A stretch of 64,000 bases of DNA, from positions 4,116,001 through 4,180,000 of the forward strand of contig NZ_CP029193.1 of the NCBI RefSeq assembly GCF_008642355.1, in the 5' to 3' direction. Origin of the DNA: Streptomyces venezuelae. Lineage in GTDB: Bacteria > Actinomycetota > Actinomycetes > Streptomycetales > Streptomycetaceae. The translations under genes were made by a program, and so were the position numbers. The notes beneath the pieces are model-generated. The model was given only the letters and a program-made list of their open reading frames with translations. It ran no database searches and was not told the DNA's origin. Of this stretch, positions 48,552-57,016 are shown in pieces (the stretch's first letter is position 1; every line of letters starts with the position of its first letter).

Positions 48552-48899
48552 ATGGTTTTCGGATCTCAGGTGCCCACGGTCGGTGTCGACGACCTCACGA
48601 GTGGCGACTTTCTGCTGGACGTCCGTGAGGACGAGGAGTGGCAGGCGGGCCATGCCGCGGGTGCGCTGCACATCCCGATGAGCGAATTCGTCGCGCGGTA
48701 CGGCGAGTTGACCGAGGCCGCGCCGCAGGACGGCAAGGTCAACGTCATCTGCCGGTCCGGCGGGCGCTCCGCACAGGTCGCCATGTACCTGGGGCAGCAG
48801 GGCATCGAGGCGTTCAACGTCGCCGGTGGCATGGAGGCGTGGGCGGCCTCGGGGCGGCCCGTGGTGGACGCCAAGGGGCAGCCGGGCACCGTGGTCTGA
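48552..48899 (+). CDS. Rhodanese-like sulfurtransferase
   Basis: 115 residues, single rhodanese domain. LLDVREDEEWQAGHAAGALH and IPMSEFVARY lead to the active-site loop ICRSGGRSAQVA with Cys67. The cysteine is followed by five loop residues, as in small single-domain rhodaneses that transfer sulfane sulfur. The ATG at 48552 is chosen. It is convergent with the acyl-CoA dehydrogenase gene, 10 bases apart. Confidence 0.9.
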   Translation: MVFGSQVPTVGVDDLTSGDFLLDVREDEEWQAGHAAGALHIPMSEFVARYGELTEAAPQDGKVNVICRSGGRSAQVAMYLGQQGIEAFNVAGGMEAWAASGRPVVDAKGQPGTVV

Positions 48900-48909
48900 C
48901 CGCGCGCGG

Positions 48910-50043
48910 TCAGCCGAGTGCGTGGGCGGCCAGCAGGTCGCCCAGCGTCTCCTCGTGGGCGGCCGCCGGGCCGAGGGAGAGCTCCAGCTGTTTGGCCCAG
49001 GCGTGGTAGCGGTGCAGGGAGTAGTCGGTGTCCGCGCCGAAGCCGCCGTGCAGGTGCTGGGCCGTCTGCACGACCCTGCGTACGCCGTCCGAAGCCCAGA
49101 TCTTCGCCACGGCGACGTCCCCGGTCGCGGGCAGGGCGCCGTCCGCGCCGGTGCTCACGCGCCAGGCGGCCTGCCAGAGGGTGACCTCCATCGCGCGCAG
49201 GTCGATGTAGCGGTCGGCCGCTTGCACGGCCACCGCCTGGAACGTGGCCACGGGGTGGCCGAACTGTTCCCGCTTGCTGACGTATTCGCTCGTCATGCGC
49301 AGCACGCCCTCGCCGAGCCCGAGCGCGAGCGCACAGGTCCCGGTGGCGAGCAGGTCGCGCAGCCGGTCCCACGCGCCGTCGGCCTCGATGACGTCGGACG
49401 CGGCGACGCGCACGGCCGCCAGGCGGAGCTCGCCCAGACGCTCGCCACTGGTGGAGATCTGTTCGGCGATGGTCAGGCCGTCGTGGGGGCGGGGGACGAG
49501 CGCGAGGACGGTGTGGCCTTCGGGGGTGTGAGCGGGCACGATCACGAGATCCGCGTTCTGCACCCAGGGCACGCCGGTCTGGAGCCCGTCCAGGACCCAG
49601 CTGTCGCCGTCGCGCTGCGCGGTGACGGCGAGGTCGGCCGGGTCGTGGCCGGTGCGGCCGTTGGCGGCGACCGTCAGGACCAGGTCGCCGCGCACGACCG
49701 AGGGCAGCAGCCTCCGCTTCAATTCGGCGCTCCCGTCGGCCCGGATCGCGAACGCGGCCGCGCTGCTCTCCAGGAGAGGCACCCGGGCGAGCACCTTCGC
49801 GGACTCGCGCAGCACCAGGCACAGGGCGATGACGTCCAGGCCCACGCCGCCGTGTTCCGGAGCGACGAGTACGCCGAGGAGGTCGGCGTCGGCGAGCCGG
49901 GACCACAGGGCGCGGTCGAAGTCCTCGGCGACGGCACCGGGGGTGAGGGCGGGACTGGGCACCCCGTCCGGCTCGACGTCCGCGAAGAGCGCCTTCGCCG
50001 CCTCGACCACGGCCTGCTGTTCCTCGGTGAAGGTGAAGTCCAC
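48910..50043 (-). CDS. Acyl-CoA dehydrogenase family protein
   Basis: 377 residues with the acyl-CoA dehydrogenase fold: MDFTFTEEQQAVVEAAKALF, LGVLVAPEHGGVGLDVIALC, and a C-terminal region with YVSKREQFGHPVATFQAVAV and LHGGFGADTDYSLHRYHAWA. The usual catalytic Glu after this region (YEGT-type) is not present, as the sequence reads LELSLGPAAAHE; this resembles steroid side-chain FadE proteins, where one subunit lacks the canonical Glu. The gene is preceded by a KstR-type palindrome, pointing to steroid or related catabolism. The substrate remains inferred. Confidence 0.85.
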   Translation of the reverse strand: MDFTFTEEQQAVVEAAKALFADVEPDGVPSPALTPGAVAEDFDRALWSRLADADLLGVLVAPEHGGVGLDVIALCLVLRESAKVLARVPLLESSAAAFAIRADGSAELKRRLLPSVVRGDLVLTVAANGRTGHDPADLAVTAQRDGDSWVLDGLQTGVPWVQNADLVIVPAHTPEGHTVLALVPRPHDGLTIAEQISTSGERLGELRLAAVRVAASDVIEADGAWDRLRDLLATGTCALALGLGEGVLRMTSEYVSKREQFGHPVATFQAVAVQAADRYIDLRAMEVTLWQAAWRVSTGADGALPATGDVAVAKIWASDGVRRVVQTAQHLHGGFGADTDYSLHRYHAWAKQLELSLGPAAAHEETLGDLLAAHALG

Positions 50044-50106
50044 TGCTCGTCCTCCCGCGCCCCGGTCGGCCGACGTATCCGTCGCCTCTTCCGCCTCTTC
50101 GTATCT

Positions 50107-50119
50107 GACGGAGCGTCAA
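50107..50119. promoter_or_regulatory. Palindromic operator TGACGGAGCGTCA
   Basis: Perfect inverted repeat TGACG-N3-CGTCA, 64 bases upstream of the acyl-CoA dehydrogenase start. The form is common for TetR-family operators of fatty-acid genes in actinobacteria, which is from general knowledge. It lies 3 bases from the KstR-type site. Confidence 0.55.
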
Positions 50120-50122
50120 GAT

Positions 50123-50136
50123 AGAACAGGTTCTAT
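50123..50136. promoter_or_regulatory. KstR-type operator upstream of the acyl-CoA dehydrogenase gene
   Basis: TAGAACAGGTTCTA fits the mycobacterial KstR consensus TNNAACNNGTTNNA exactly and extends to a 16-bp palindrome (50122-50137). KstR represses cholesterol-degradation genes. No kstR gene is in the window. Confidence 0.65.
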
Positions 50137-50217
50137 GGGAAGGGAACAGGCAGTGGGGCGCGGCCGGGGCGGGGAGGGATCGTAGAGCGGGGCAGTGACG
50201 AGGGTCCTTGGCGCGGG

Positions 50218-51300
50218 TCAGCGGTCGAAGTCCAGCTCCACGGTGTCCGTGGCCGGGCGGGACTGGCACGCCAGCACATACCCGGCCTCCGTCTCCTCCG
50301 GCTCCAGCGCGAAGTTGCGGTCCATCCGCACCTCGCCCGAGACGCAGAAGGCCCGGCACGTGCCGCACACCCCGCCCTTGCAGGCATACGGAGCGTCGGC
50401 GCGGTTGCGCAGCACCGTCTCCAGGAGGGTCTCACCGGGCTGCACGGGCCAGGTGCCCGAGCGGCCGTCCAGGGTCGCCGTCACCGTGCTGTGTGCGGGT
50501 GCCGGGGTCGAAGGGGCCGAGGCGACGGCGACGGCGCCTCCGTCGTCCACGTGGAAGATCTCCTCGTGGACCCGGCGGCGCGGGACGCCCAGGGCACGCA
50601 GCGTCCGCCCCGCACCCTGCACCAGGCCGAACGGCCCGCACAGGAACCAGCCCTCGATCTCCGACACGGGCAGCAGCGCAGGCAGGAGCTGCGAGAGGCG
50701 TTCCTCGTCGAGCCGTCCGGAGCCGAGACCCGCCTGCTGCTCCTCGCGGGACAATACGGTGACCAGCTGGAATCGGTCGGGCCACCGGTCCTTGAGGTCG
50801 GCGACCTCCTCCAGGAACATCGTCGACGCGGCGGTGCGGTCGCTGCGTATGAGACAGAAGTCCGCCTTCGGCTCCCGCTCCAGGAGCGTGGTGACGATGG
50901 AGAGCACCGGTGTGATGCCGCTGCCGCCGACGATCGCCGCATAGCGCCCGGGGGCCGGGTCCAGCGTGAACCGCCCGGCCGGCGTCATCACGTCCAGCTC
51001 GTCGCCGACTGAGACTTCCTTGAAGGCGTACGTGGAGAAGGCGCCGTCCTCGACGAGCCGCACCCCGACCCGCAGAAACCGGGGCTCCTCGGGGGCGTCG
51101 ACGGGCGGTGCCGCGCAACAGATCGAGTACGTACGCCGGATCTCCGTCCCGTCCGCGAAGCGGCGGATGGCGAGGTGCTGGCCCGGCGTGAAGCGGTACT
51201 CCTCGCGGAGCGGTGGCGGCACGTCGAACGTCAGCGTCACGGAGTCGTCGGTGAGCCGGTCGACCGCCGCTACCCGGAGCGGGTGGAAGCGGGCCATCAC
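50218..51300 (-). CDS. paaE: Phenylacetyl-CoA epoxidase reductase subunit PaaE
   Basis: 360 residues. The N-terminal ferredoxin-reductase part has the FAD motif RRTYSICC and the NAD(P)H motif IVGGSGITPVLSIV. A C-terminal plant-type [2Fe-2S] domain follows, with ACKGGVCGTCRAFC and a fourth Cys in LACQSRP. It passes electrons to the di-iron oxygenase PaaAC. It overlaps the paaD stop by 4 bp. Confidence 0.95.
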   Translation of the reverse strand: MMARFHPLRVAAVDRLTDDSVTLTFDVPPPLREEYRFTPGQHLAIRRFADGTEIRRTYSICCAAPPVDAPEEPRFLRVGVRLVEDGAFSTYAFKEVSVGDELDVMTPAGRFTLDPAPGRYAAIVGGSGITPVLSIVTTLLEREPKADFCLIRSDRTAASTMFLEEVADLKDRWPDRFQLVTVLSREEQQAGLGSGRLDEERLSQLLPALLPVSEIEGWFLCGPFGLVQGAGRTLRALGVPRRRVHEEIFHVDDGGAVAVASAPSTPAPAHSTVTATLDGRSGTWPVQPGETLLETVLRNRADAPYACKGGVCGTCRAFCVSGEVRMDRNFALEPEETEAGYVLACQSRPATDTVELDFDR

Positions 51301-51797
51301 AACTCCTTGAAGTGGTCGAAGGGCTCCCGGCAGGAGGCACAGCGGCGCAGTGCCTTGCAGGCCGTGGAGGAGAAGCGGCTGAGCAGTTCGGTGTCGGTCG
51401 AGCCGCAGTGCGGGCAGCGGATCGACAGGCTCAGCGGAACGGGTCCGCCGGCCGCGTGGGAACGCGGGGGAGCTATGCCGAACTCGGCCAGCTTGCGGCG
51501 CCCCTCGGCGCTTATGTCGTCGGTCGACCAGGCGGGGGAGAGCACCGTGCGCACCGCGACCTCGGCGACGCCGTGGTCGTGCAGGACCTGCTCGATGTCG
51601 GCGGACATGGCCTCTATCGCGGGGCAGCCCGTGTAGGTGGGGGTCAGCTCGACGTCGACCTTGCCCGGGGCGAGGACCCGCACGCCGCGCACCACGCCGA
51701 GCTCGGCCAGCGTCAGCACGGGCAGCTCGGGGTCGGGCACCGAGCCCGCGAGGGCCAGGAGCTCCGCCTCCAGCGCGGTGGGCGCGGTGGTCACCAT
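51297..51797 (-). CDS. paaD: Phenylacetate-CoA oxygenase subunit PaaD (SUF/MIP18-type maturation factor)
   Basis: 166 residues from the ATG at 51795-51797. The N-terminal DUF59 domain has VPDPELPVLTLAELGVVRGV and TPTYTGCPAIEAMSADI, the Fe-S assembly fold. The C-terminus holds a CxxC...CxxC pair (CPHCGS and CASCRE) likely to bind zinc or iron. PaaD is thought to help mature the PaaE cluster or the PaaA centre. The start lies 7 bases inside the paaC end. Confidence 0.94.
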   Translation of the reverse strand: MVTTAPTALEAELLALAGSVPDPELPVLTLAELGVVRGVRVLAPGKVDVELTPTYTGCPAIEAMSADIEQVLHDHGVAEVAVRTVLSPAWSTDDISAEGRRKLAEFGIAPPRSHAAGGPVPLSLSIRCPHCGSTDTELLSRFSSTACKALRRCASCREPFDHFKEL

Positions 51798-52561
51798 GAC
51801 GCCCCCGGGTGGCTGCGGTGCAGGTGCTGCATCTCGGCGAGCATCCGGCCGAACGACTCGGTGTGCAGGCCCTCGCGGCCTGCGCCCGCTGTCCACGCGC
51901 CGGTCTGCGGGCCCTGCGGCACGGTCAGGGTCGCCCGCTCGACGACTGAGGTCACCGACGCGGTCCACCGCTGCTGGATGGTCGGCCAGTCGGCGTCCAG
52001 TCCGGGCACCGGCTTGAACATCTCGCCGGTGAACCGCCACAGGGCGTCGACGCCCTTCTGCATCCGCTGGTGGCTCTCGTCCGTGCCGTCGCCGAGCCGC
52101 AGGGTCCACTGCTCGGCGTGGTCCTGGTGGTAGGCCACCTCCTTGACGGCTTTCGCGGCCAAGGGGGCGAACGGGCCGTCCCCGGACGCCAACTCGGCGT
52201 ACAGCAGCGACTGGTAGGTCGAGAAGTAGAGCTGGCGGGCGATGGTGTGGGCGAAGTCGCCGTTCGGCTGCTCGACCAGCTGGAGGTTGCGGAAGGAGCG
52301 CTCCTCGCGGAGGTACGCCAACTCGTCCTCGTCCCCGGCCATGGAGAGCAGGAGGCGGGCCTGACCGAGCAGGTCGAGGGCGATGTTCGCCAAGGCGACC
52401 TCCTCCTCGAGGACGGGGGCGTGCCCCGCCCACTCCCCCAGCCGGTGGGAGAGCACCAGCGCGTCATCGCCGAGGGCCAGGGCGGGGAGGAGGACCGCGG
52501 CGTCGGTCGAGGCGGCGGGCGGGGTGGTGGCCGGGGTGGTCACGGAGGCTCGGGAGCTCAC
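51791..52561 (-). CDS. paaC: Phenylacetyl-CoA epoxidase structural subunit PaaC
   Basis: 256 residues from the GTG at 52559-52561, overlapping the paaB stop as GTGA. It is a ferritin-like subunit: LALGDDALVLSHRLGEWAGH, EEEVALANIALDLLGQARLL and EVAYHQDHAEQWTLRLGDGT. PaaC forms the non-catalytic partner of PaaA in the oxygenase core. Confidence 0.95.
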   Translation of the reverse strand: MSSRASVTTPATTPPAASTDAAVLLPALALGDDALVLSHRLGEWAGHAPVLEEEVALANIALDLLGQARLLLSMAGDEDELAYLREERSFRNLQLVEQPNGDFAHTIARQLYFSTYQSLLYAELASGDGPFAPLAAKAVKEVAYHQDHAEQWTLRLGDGTDESHQRMQKGVDALWRFTGEMFKPVPGLDADWPTIQQRWTASVTSVVERATLTVPQGPQTGAWTAGAGREGLHTESFGRMLAEMQHLHRSHPGASW

Positions 52562-52848
52562 AGGTGCTTCACCCCTTCCGGGATTTCGTAGAACGTCGGG
52601 TGGCGGTACGGCTTGTCGCCGGCCGGTTCGAAGAAGGAGTCCTTCTCGTCCGGCGAGGACGCGGTGATCTCGGCGGACGGCACGACCCATATCGAGACGC
52701 CTTCGCTCCTGCGCGTGTACAGGTCGCGGGCGTTGCGCAGCGCCATCTCCGCGTCCGGCGCGTGCAGGCTGCCCGCGTGCGTGTGGGAGAGCCCGCGGCG
52801 GGAGCGGACGAACACCTCCCACAGCGGCCAGTCGGTCGTGCTGCTCAT
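52558..52848 (-). CDS. paaB: Phenylacetyl-CoA epoxidase subunit PaaB
   Basis: 96 residues. The motif [20 protein letters not shown], the [20 protein letters not shown] segment and the ending [11 protein letters not shown] are diagnostic. PaaB bridges the PaaAC units. ATG start overlaps paaA by 4 bp. Confidence 0.96.
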   Translation of the reverse strand: MSSTTDWPLWEVFVRSRRGLSHTHAGSLHAPDAEMALRNARDLYTRRSEGVSIWVVPSAEITASSPDEKDSFFEPAGDKPYRHPTFYEIPEGVKHL

Positions 52849-53882
52849 GCTGTCGCCTCTCCGTGCTGTGTGGCCGTGCCCTGCGCGGGCGTCTGCTTGC
52901 GCGCGTAGGCAGCGGCTGCCTCGCGGACCCAGGCGCCCTCCTCGTGGGCGCGGCGGCGCTGGGATATGCGCTGGTCGTTGCAGGGGCCGTTGCCCTTGAG
53001 GACGTCCCAGAACTCGGTCCAGTCGATGGCCCCGAAGTCGTAGTGACCCCGGGACTCGTTCCACGCCAGGTCCGGGTCGGGGAGCGTCAGGCCGAGGGAT
53101 TCCGCCTGGGGGACGCAGATGTCCACGAAGCGCTGGCGCAGCTCGTCGTTCGAGTGGCGCTTGATCTTCCACGTCATGGACTGCTCGGAGTGCGAGGACT
53201 CGTCGTCGGGCGGGCCGAACATCATCAGGGACGGCCACCACCAGCGGTCCACCGCGTCCTGGGCCATGGCGTGCTGCGCCTCGGTGCCGCGGCTGAGGGC
53301 GAGCAGCGACTCGTACCCCTGGCGCTGGTGGAAGGACTCCTCCTTGCAGACGCGGACCATCGCCCGCGCGTACGGCCCGTACGAACACCGGCACAGGGGG
53401 ACCTGGTTGGTGATCGCCGCGCCGTCCACGAGCCAGCCGATCGCACCCACGTCGGCCCAGGTCAACGTGGGGTAGTTGAAGATCGACGAGTACTTCTGGC
53501 GGCCGGAGTGCAGCTTGTCGAGCAGTTCGTCACGGCTCGCGCCGAGGGTCTCCGCCGCGCTGTACAGATACAGGCCGTGGCCGGCCTCGTCCTGCACCTT
53601 GGCCATGAGGATCGCCTTGCGCCGCAGGGAGGGGGCGCGGGTGATCCAGTTGGCCTCCGGCTGCATGCCGATGATCTCGGAGTGCGCGTGCTGGGCGATC
53701 TGGCGCACGAGGGACGCGCGATACGCGTCCGGCATCCAGTCGCGCGGCTCGATGCGCTCGTCGGCGGCGACCGCCGCGTCGAAGACGGCCTGGTACTCCG
53801 CTGCGCGCGCGGCAGGGTCCGCGGCGGGCGCGGCCTCGTCCGGCTCCGTGCCCGCCGCCTGGTGTGCGGCTGCTGTCGCCAT
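52845..53882 (-). CDS. paaA: Phenylacetyl-CoA epoxidase catalytic subunit PaaA
   Basis: 345 residues. The di-iron ferritin-like enzyme subunit that forms ring-1,2-epoxyphenylacetyl-CoA. Key segments are [40 protein letters not shown] (the ExxH metal motif) and [15 protein letters not shown] with the second ExxH. It is the first gene of paaABCDE and starts 35 bases after a PaaR-like operator. Confidence 0.96.
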   Translation of the reverse strand: MATAAAHQAAGTEPDEAAPAADPAARAAEYQAVFDAAVAADERIEPRDWMPDAYRASLVRQIAQHAHSEIIGMQPEANWITRAPSLRRKAILMAKVQDEAGHGLYLYSAAETLGASRDELLDKLHSGRQKYSSIFNYPTLTWADVGAIGWLVDGAAITNQVPLCRCSYGPYARAMVRVCKEESFHQRQGYESLLALSRGTEAQHAMAQDAVDRWWWPSLMMFGPPDDESSHSEQSMTWKIKRHSNDELRQRFVDICVPQAESLGLTLPDPDLAWNESRGHYDFGAIDWTEFWDVLKGNGPCNDQRISQRRRAHEEGAWVREAAAAYARKQTPAQGTATQHGEATA

Positions 53883-53916
53883 CTCGGTCCCCCTCGACCT
53901 GTGAGCGAACCGCCCG

Positions 53917-53930
53917 ACCGATCGTTCGGT
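53917..53930. promoter_or_regulatory. PaaR-like operator before paaA
   Basis: ACCGATCGTTCGGT matches ACCGNNCGNNCGGT, the core of the motif described for the TetR-type PaaR of Corynebacterium (from memory). It lies 35 bases upstream of the paaA start. Confidence 0.65.
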
Positions 53931-53975
53931 TCGTTGAATTCAATGGTGCGGTCCTCCGCCATAAGGTGTCAACCC

Positions 53976-53984
53976 TGTGGATAA
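53976..53984. promoter_or_regulatory. DnaA-box-like site in the paaA/DUF5819 divergent region
   Basis: TGTGGATAA with the extended context CTGTGGATAACTTC, the reverse form of GAAGTTATCCACAG. It is 45 bases from the PaaR-like operator. Confidence 0.5.
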
Positions 53985-54067
53985 CTTCACGGACGCTGTG
54001 CGTGGTGGGCAGGCGTGAGTACCGTTCCGGCGGCAGGGTTCGGTGCGGGAACGGGGAACGGGGCGGA

Positions 54068-54889
54068 ATGGACCGGAACGACGAGGGCTCCGGTGAGGGG
54101 CCCGGTGAATCTGTCGGGGCCGAAGCGGGTGGCCCGGAGGCCGAGCGGCCGGTCCGGGTCGGGATCGCCGGGCTCAGGCTCGGCTACCAGATCGCCGCCG
54201 CGTGCGCCCTCGCCGTCGTCGCCGCGGCCGCCTGCGTCCACGTGGCCATGCTGTTCCTGCACGTCGCGCCCTCGAACACGCTGACCAAGCAGCACGGGGA
54301 CGTGGTCGACGAATGGATCTACCCCGAGTTCGAGCAGAACTGGAAGCTCTTCGCGCCCAACCCGCTCCAGCAGAACGTCGCCGTCCAGGCCCGTGCGGAG
54401 CTCCGCACGGCTGACGGGGGCGTGCGGACCACCGACTGGTACGGCCTCTCCGCCATGGACGGTGCCGCCATCGACGGAAGCCTGCTGCCCAGCCACACGC
54501 AGCAGAACGAACTCCGCCGCGCCTGGGACTTCTACGTGGGCTCGCACGACTCGCAGAATCGTCCCGTCGGCCTGCGGGGCCAGCTCTCCGAGCGCTACGT
54601 CCGCCGCATCGCGTACATGCGGCTCGACCGCGAGGAGCCGGGACGCGAGGGCGACGAGATCGCCCGTGTGCAGTTGCGCTCGAAGACGACCAACGTGCGG
54701 CCGCCGAAGTGGAGCGACGAGAAGGTCTCCCTCAAGCCCACGTACCGGGTGCTCCCGTGGTGGACGGTGGAGCCGGACGACCTGCCGCTCGCCGAAGGAA
54801 GGGGCCGCGTGGACGCCGATACGAAGAGCCACGCAGGCGTCGGTACGAAGGGGCGCGCGGACACCGAAGCGGAGGGTGCTGCCCGATGA
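54068..54889 (+). CDS. DUF5819 family membrane protein
   Basis: 273 residues from the ATG at 54068. A cytoplasmic Gly/Glu-rich start is followed by one membrane helix (AAACALAVVAAAACVHVAML) and an extracellular domain with YPEFEQNWKLFAPNPLQQNV, DWYGLSAMDGAAIDGSLLP and a final polar tail. In actinobacteria this family is regularly paired with the following HTTM protein, which it overlaps by ATGA. The function of the pair is unknown. Confidence 0.85.
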   Translation: MDRNDEGSGEGPGESVGAEAGGPEAERPVRVGIAGLRLGYQIAAACALAVVAAAACVHVAMLFLHVAPSNTLTKQHGDVVDEWIYPEFEQNWKLFAPNPLQQNVAVQARAELRTADGGVRTTDWYGLSAMDGAAIDGSLLPSHTQQNELRRAWDFYVGSHDSQNRPVGLRGQLSERYVRRIAYMRLDREEPGREGDEIARVQLRSKTTNVRPPKWSDEKVSLKPTYRVLPWWTVEPDDLPLAEGRGRVDADTKSHAGVGTKGRADTEAEGAAR

Positions 54890-56208
54890 GCCGCTTCGAG
54901 CACCCTCTGGCGCGGGGCCTCAGCAATGTCACGGGCTTCGCCCTGGGGCCGTACCAGACCGCGGTGATCCGTATCGGATTCGCCGGCACCTGGCTGTTCT
55001 TCCTGCTGCGCGAGCTGCCCCACCGTCACGAGATGTACGGGCCCGACGGTCCCTGGAACTGGGACATGGCGCAGCAGCTCATCGCGAACAACGGTGCCTT
55101 CACCGCGCTGATGTGGTCGGACGGGCACCTCTGGTTCGAGATCGTCTACGCGGTGGGCATCCTCAGCAGCGTCCTGCTGCTGCTCGGCTGGCACACGCGC
55201 GCGATGTCCGTGCTCTTCATGATCGGGGTGCTGTCGCTGCAGAACCGCAGCATCTTCATGGGGGACGGCGGTGACAACGTCATCCACCTGATGTCGACGT
55301 ATCTGGTCTTCACGCGCTGCGGCCAGGTCTGGTCGCTGGACGCGCGGCGGGCGGAACGCGCGCGTGAGGGCGGGCAGGACCCGGCCGGTCCTGCCGGGCC
55401 CGTCCTGTGGTGGGTGCTCGGGCTCGCATTGTCCGTCGTGACGTTCATGGGGGAGCTCAGCGGTGGCTGGCTGCTGCTCTTCTGGGGGCTGTGGCTTGCG
55501 CACGGCCTCTGGTGGGCCGTGGGGCGGCGGGCCCCGGGGAGCGAGCTGCGGAAGCTGCTCGATGTCGTGGCCAACCTCGCCCACAACGCGGGCCTGCTGG
55601 TGATCATGGTCGAGGCCTGTCTGATCTACGCGACCGCCGGCTGGTACAAGATCCAGGGGAGTCGCTGGCAGGACGGCACGGCCGTGTACTACCCGCTGAA
55701 CCTCGACTACTTCTCCCCGTGGCCCGCGCTCTCCGAACTGCTCTCGTCCCACGGCATCATGGTGCTCCTGGTGACGTACGGAACGGTCGCCGTACAGGTG
55801 GCCTTCCCCTTCGCCCTCTTCAACCGCCGGGTCAAGAACGTCCTGCTCGTGGCCATGATCGTCGAGCACTCCGCGATCGCGGTCGTTCTGGGGCTGCCGT
55901 TCTTCTCGCTCGCGATGATCGCGGCCGACGCGGTGTTCCTGCCGACGTCATTCCTGCGGCGGCTCGGCCGGTGGGCGGCACGCGTGCGTGAAGGGGCGTT
56001 ATCCCGGCTTCCGCTTTCTCGCGGCAGTGATGTGCCGGAGCAGCGGTCCGGTGACGCCGAGGGTTCCGCGAAATTCGTGGGGACTGGGGACTCCGCCAGG
56101 TCTGCGGATTCCGGGGACGCCACCGAGTCCATGGCTTCCGGGGACTCCGTGGCCGGGGCGCGGGGCGAGGAACCCACCGGCCCCGCCCACGTAGGCTTCA
56201 CGCCATGA
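54886..56208 (+). CDS. HTTM-domain integral membrane protein
   Basis: 440 residues with about eight membrane helices. The HTTM domain is related to the membrane part of vitamin-K-dependent gamma-carboxylase. Typical elements are RIGFAGTWLFFLLRELPHRH, MYGPDGPWNWDM, FMIGVLSLQNRSIFMGDGGD and TAGWYKIQGSRWQDGTAVYY. The C-terminal 65 residues are a Ser/Gly/Asp-rich tail. The canonical carboxylase active-site lysines cannot be assigned from sequence. Its partner is the overlapping DUF5819 gene; the stop overlaps the SpoU methyltransferase start. Confidence 0.88.
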   Translation: MSRFEHPLARGLSNVTGFALGPYQTAVIRIGFAGTWLFFLLRELPHRHEMYGPDGPWNWDMAQQLIANNGAFTALMWSDGHLWFEIVYAVGILSSVLLLLGWHTRAMSVLFMIGVLSLQNRSIFMGDGGDNVIHLMSTYLVFTRCGQVWSLDARRAERAREGGQDPAGPAGPVLWWVLGLALSVVTFMGELSGGWLLLFWGLWLAHGLWWAVGRRAPGSELRKLLDVVANLAHNAGLLVIMVEACLIYATAGWYKIQGSRWQDGTAVYYPLNLDYFSPWPALSELLSSHGIMVLLVTYGTVAVQVAFPFALFNRRVKNVLLVAMIVEHSAIAVVLGLPFFSLAMIAADAVFLPTSFLRRLGRWAARVREGALSRLPLSRGSDVPEQRSGDAEGSAKFVGTGDSARSADSGDATESMASGDSVAGARGEEPTGPAHVGFTP

Positions 56209-56984
56209 ACAGGACGGACGGGGCGGACCCCGAGGGCGCCGTGCGCGCCTGGCGCGGGCTCGCCGATACGTCCGTGCTGCTGGACGGTTTCCACGCGGTC
56301 AAGCACGCCCTGCGCTTCGACGCGCGGGTGCCGGTGGCGCTGACCAGTGACCGGCCCGCTGTCCTGGCCCTGGCGGATGAGCTCGCGCCGGATGTGAAGG
56401 ACGCGCTCGACGAGCTCCTGACCCAGGTCCCGGACGACCGGCTGCGCGCCCTGGTGCCGCGGCTGCATCCCACGGCCATGGCCGCCCTCGCGGTACGTCC
56501 TTCGCGCGCGGCCAACCTGGAGGCGCTGCGGAGGCCGTCCCGGTCCGCGCCGGTCGTCGTGCTCGACGATCCGCGCAACCTGGGCAACGCCGGCGCGGTG
56601 ATCCGGCTCGCCGCCGGGTTCGGGGCGACCGGGGTCGTGACGACCGGCACGCTCGACCCATGGCACCCCACCGTGGTGCGGGGCGGCGCGGGCCTGCACT
56701 TCGCGACCGCCGTGGAACGCGTGGAGGTGGCGGACCTCCCGCCCGGCCCTGTCTTCGCGCTCGACGCGGAGGGCGATGACATCAGGGGGCTGAAGCTTCC
56801 GGACGACGCCGTGCTCGCCTTCGGCTCGGAGCGCAGCGGGCTGTCGGCCGCACTGCGTGAGCGCGCGGACCACCTGGTGTCCCTGCCGATGCGCCCGCAG
56901 GTGTCCAGCTACAACCTGGCGACGAGCGTCGGCATGGCGCTCTTCCACTGGTCGGCGGGCAGGCCCCCGGGGCCGGAGGCCTGA
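56205..56984 (+). CDS. SpoU/TrmH-family RNA 2'-O-methyltransferase
   Basis: 259 residues. The SPOUT knot motifs are clear: VVVLDDPRNLGNAGAVIRLA, LAFGSERSGLSA, and VSLPMRPQVSSYNLATSVGM. It methylates a ribose in rRNA or tRNA using SAM; the target is unknown. ATGA overlap with the HTTM gene puts it in the same transcript. It is convergent with paaN. Confidence 0.92.
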   Translation: MNRTDGADPEGAVRAWRGLADTSVLLDGFHAVKHALRFDARVPVALTSDRPAVLALADELAPDVKDALDELLTQVPDDRLRALVPRLHPTAMAALAVRPSRAANLEALRRPSRSAPVVVLDDPRNLGNAGAVIRLAAGFGATGVVTTGTLDPWHPTVVRGGAGLHFATAVERVEVADLPPGPVFALDAEGDDIRGLKLPDDAVLAFGSERSGLSAALRERADHLVSLPMRPQVSSYNLATSVGMALFHWSAGRPPGPEA

Positions 56985-57016
56985 CCCGCCGCGCGTCATG
57001 CGAGACGCGCAAGCCG

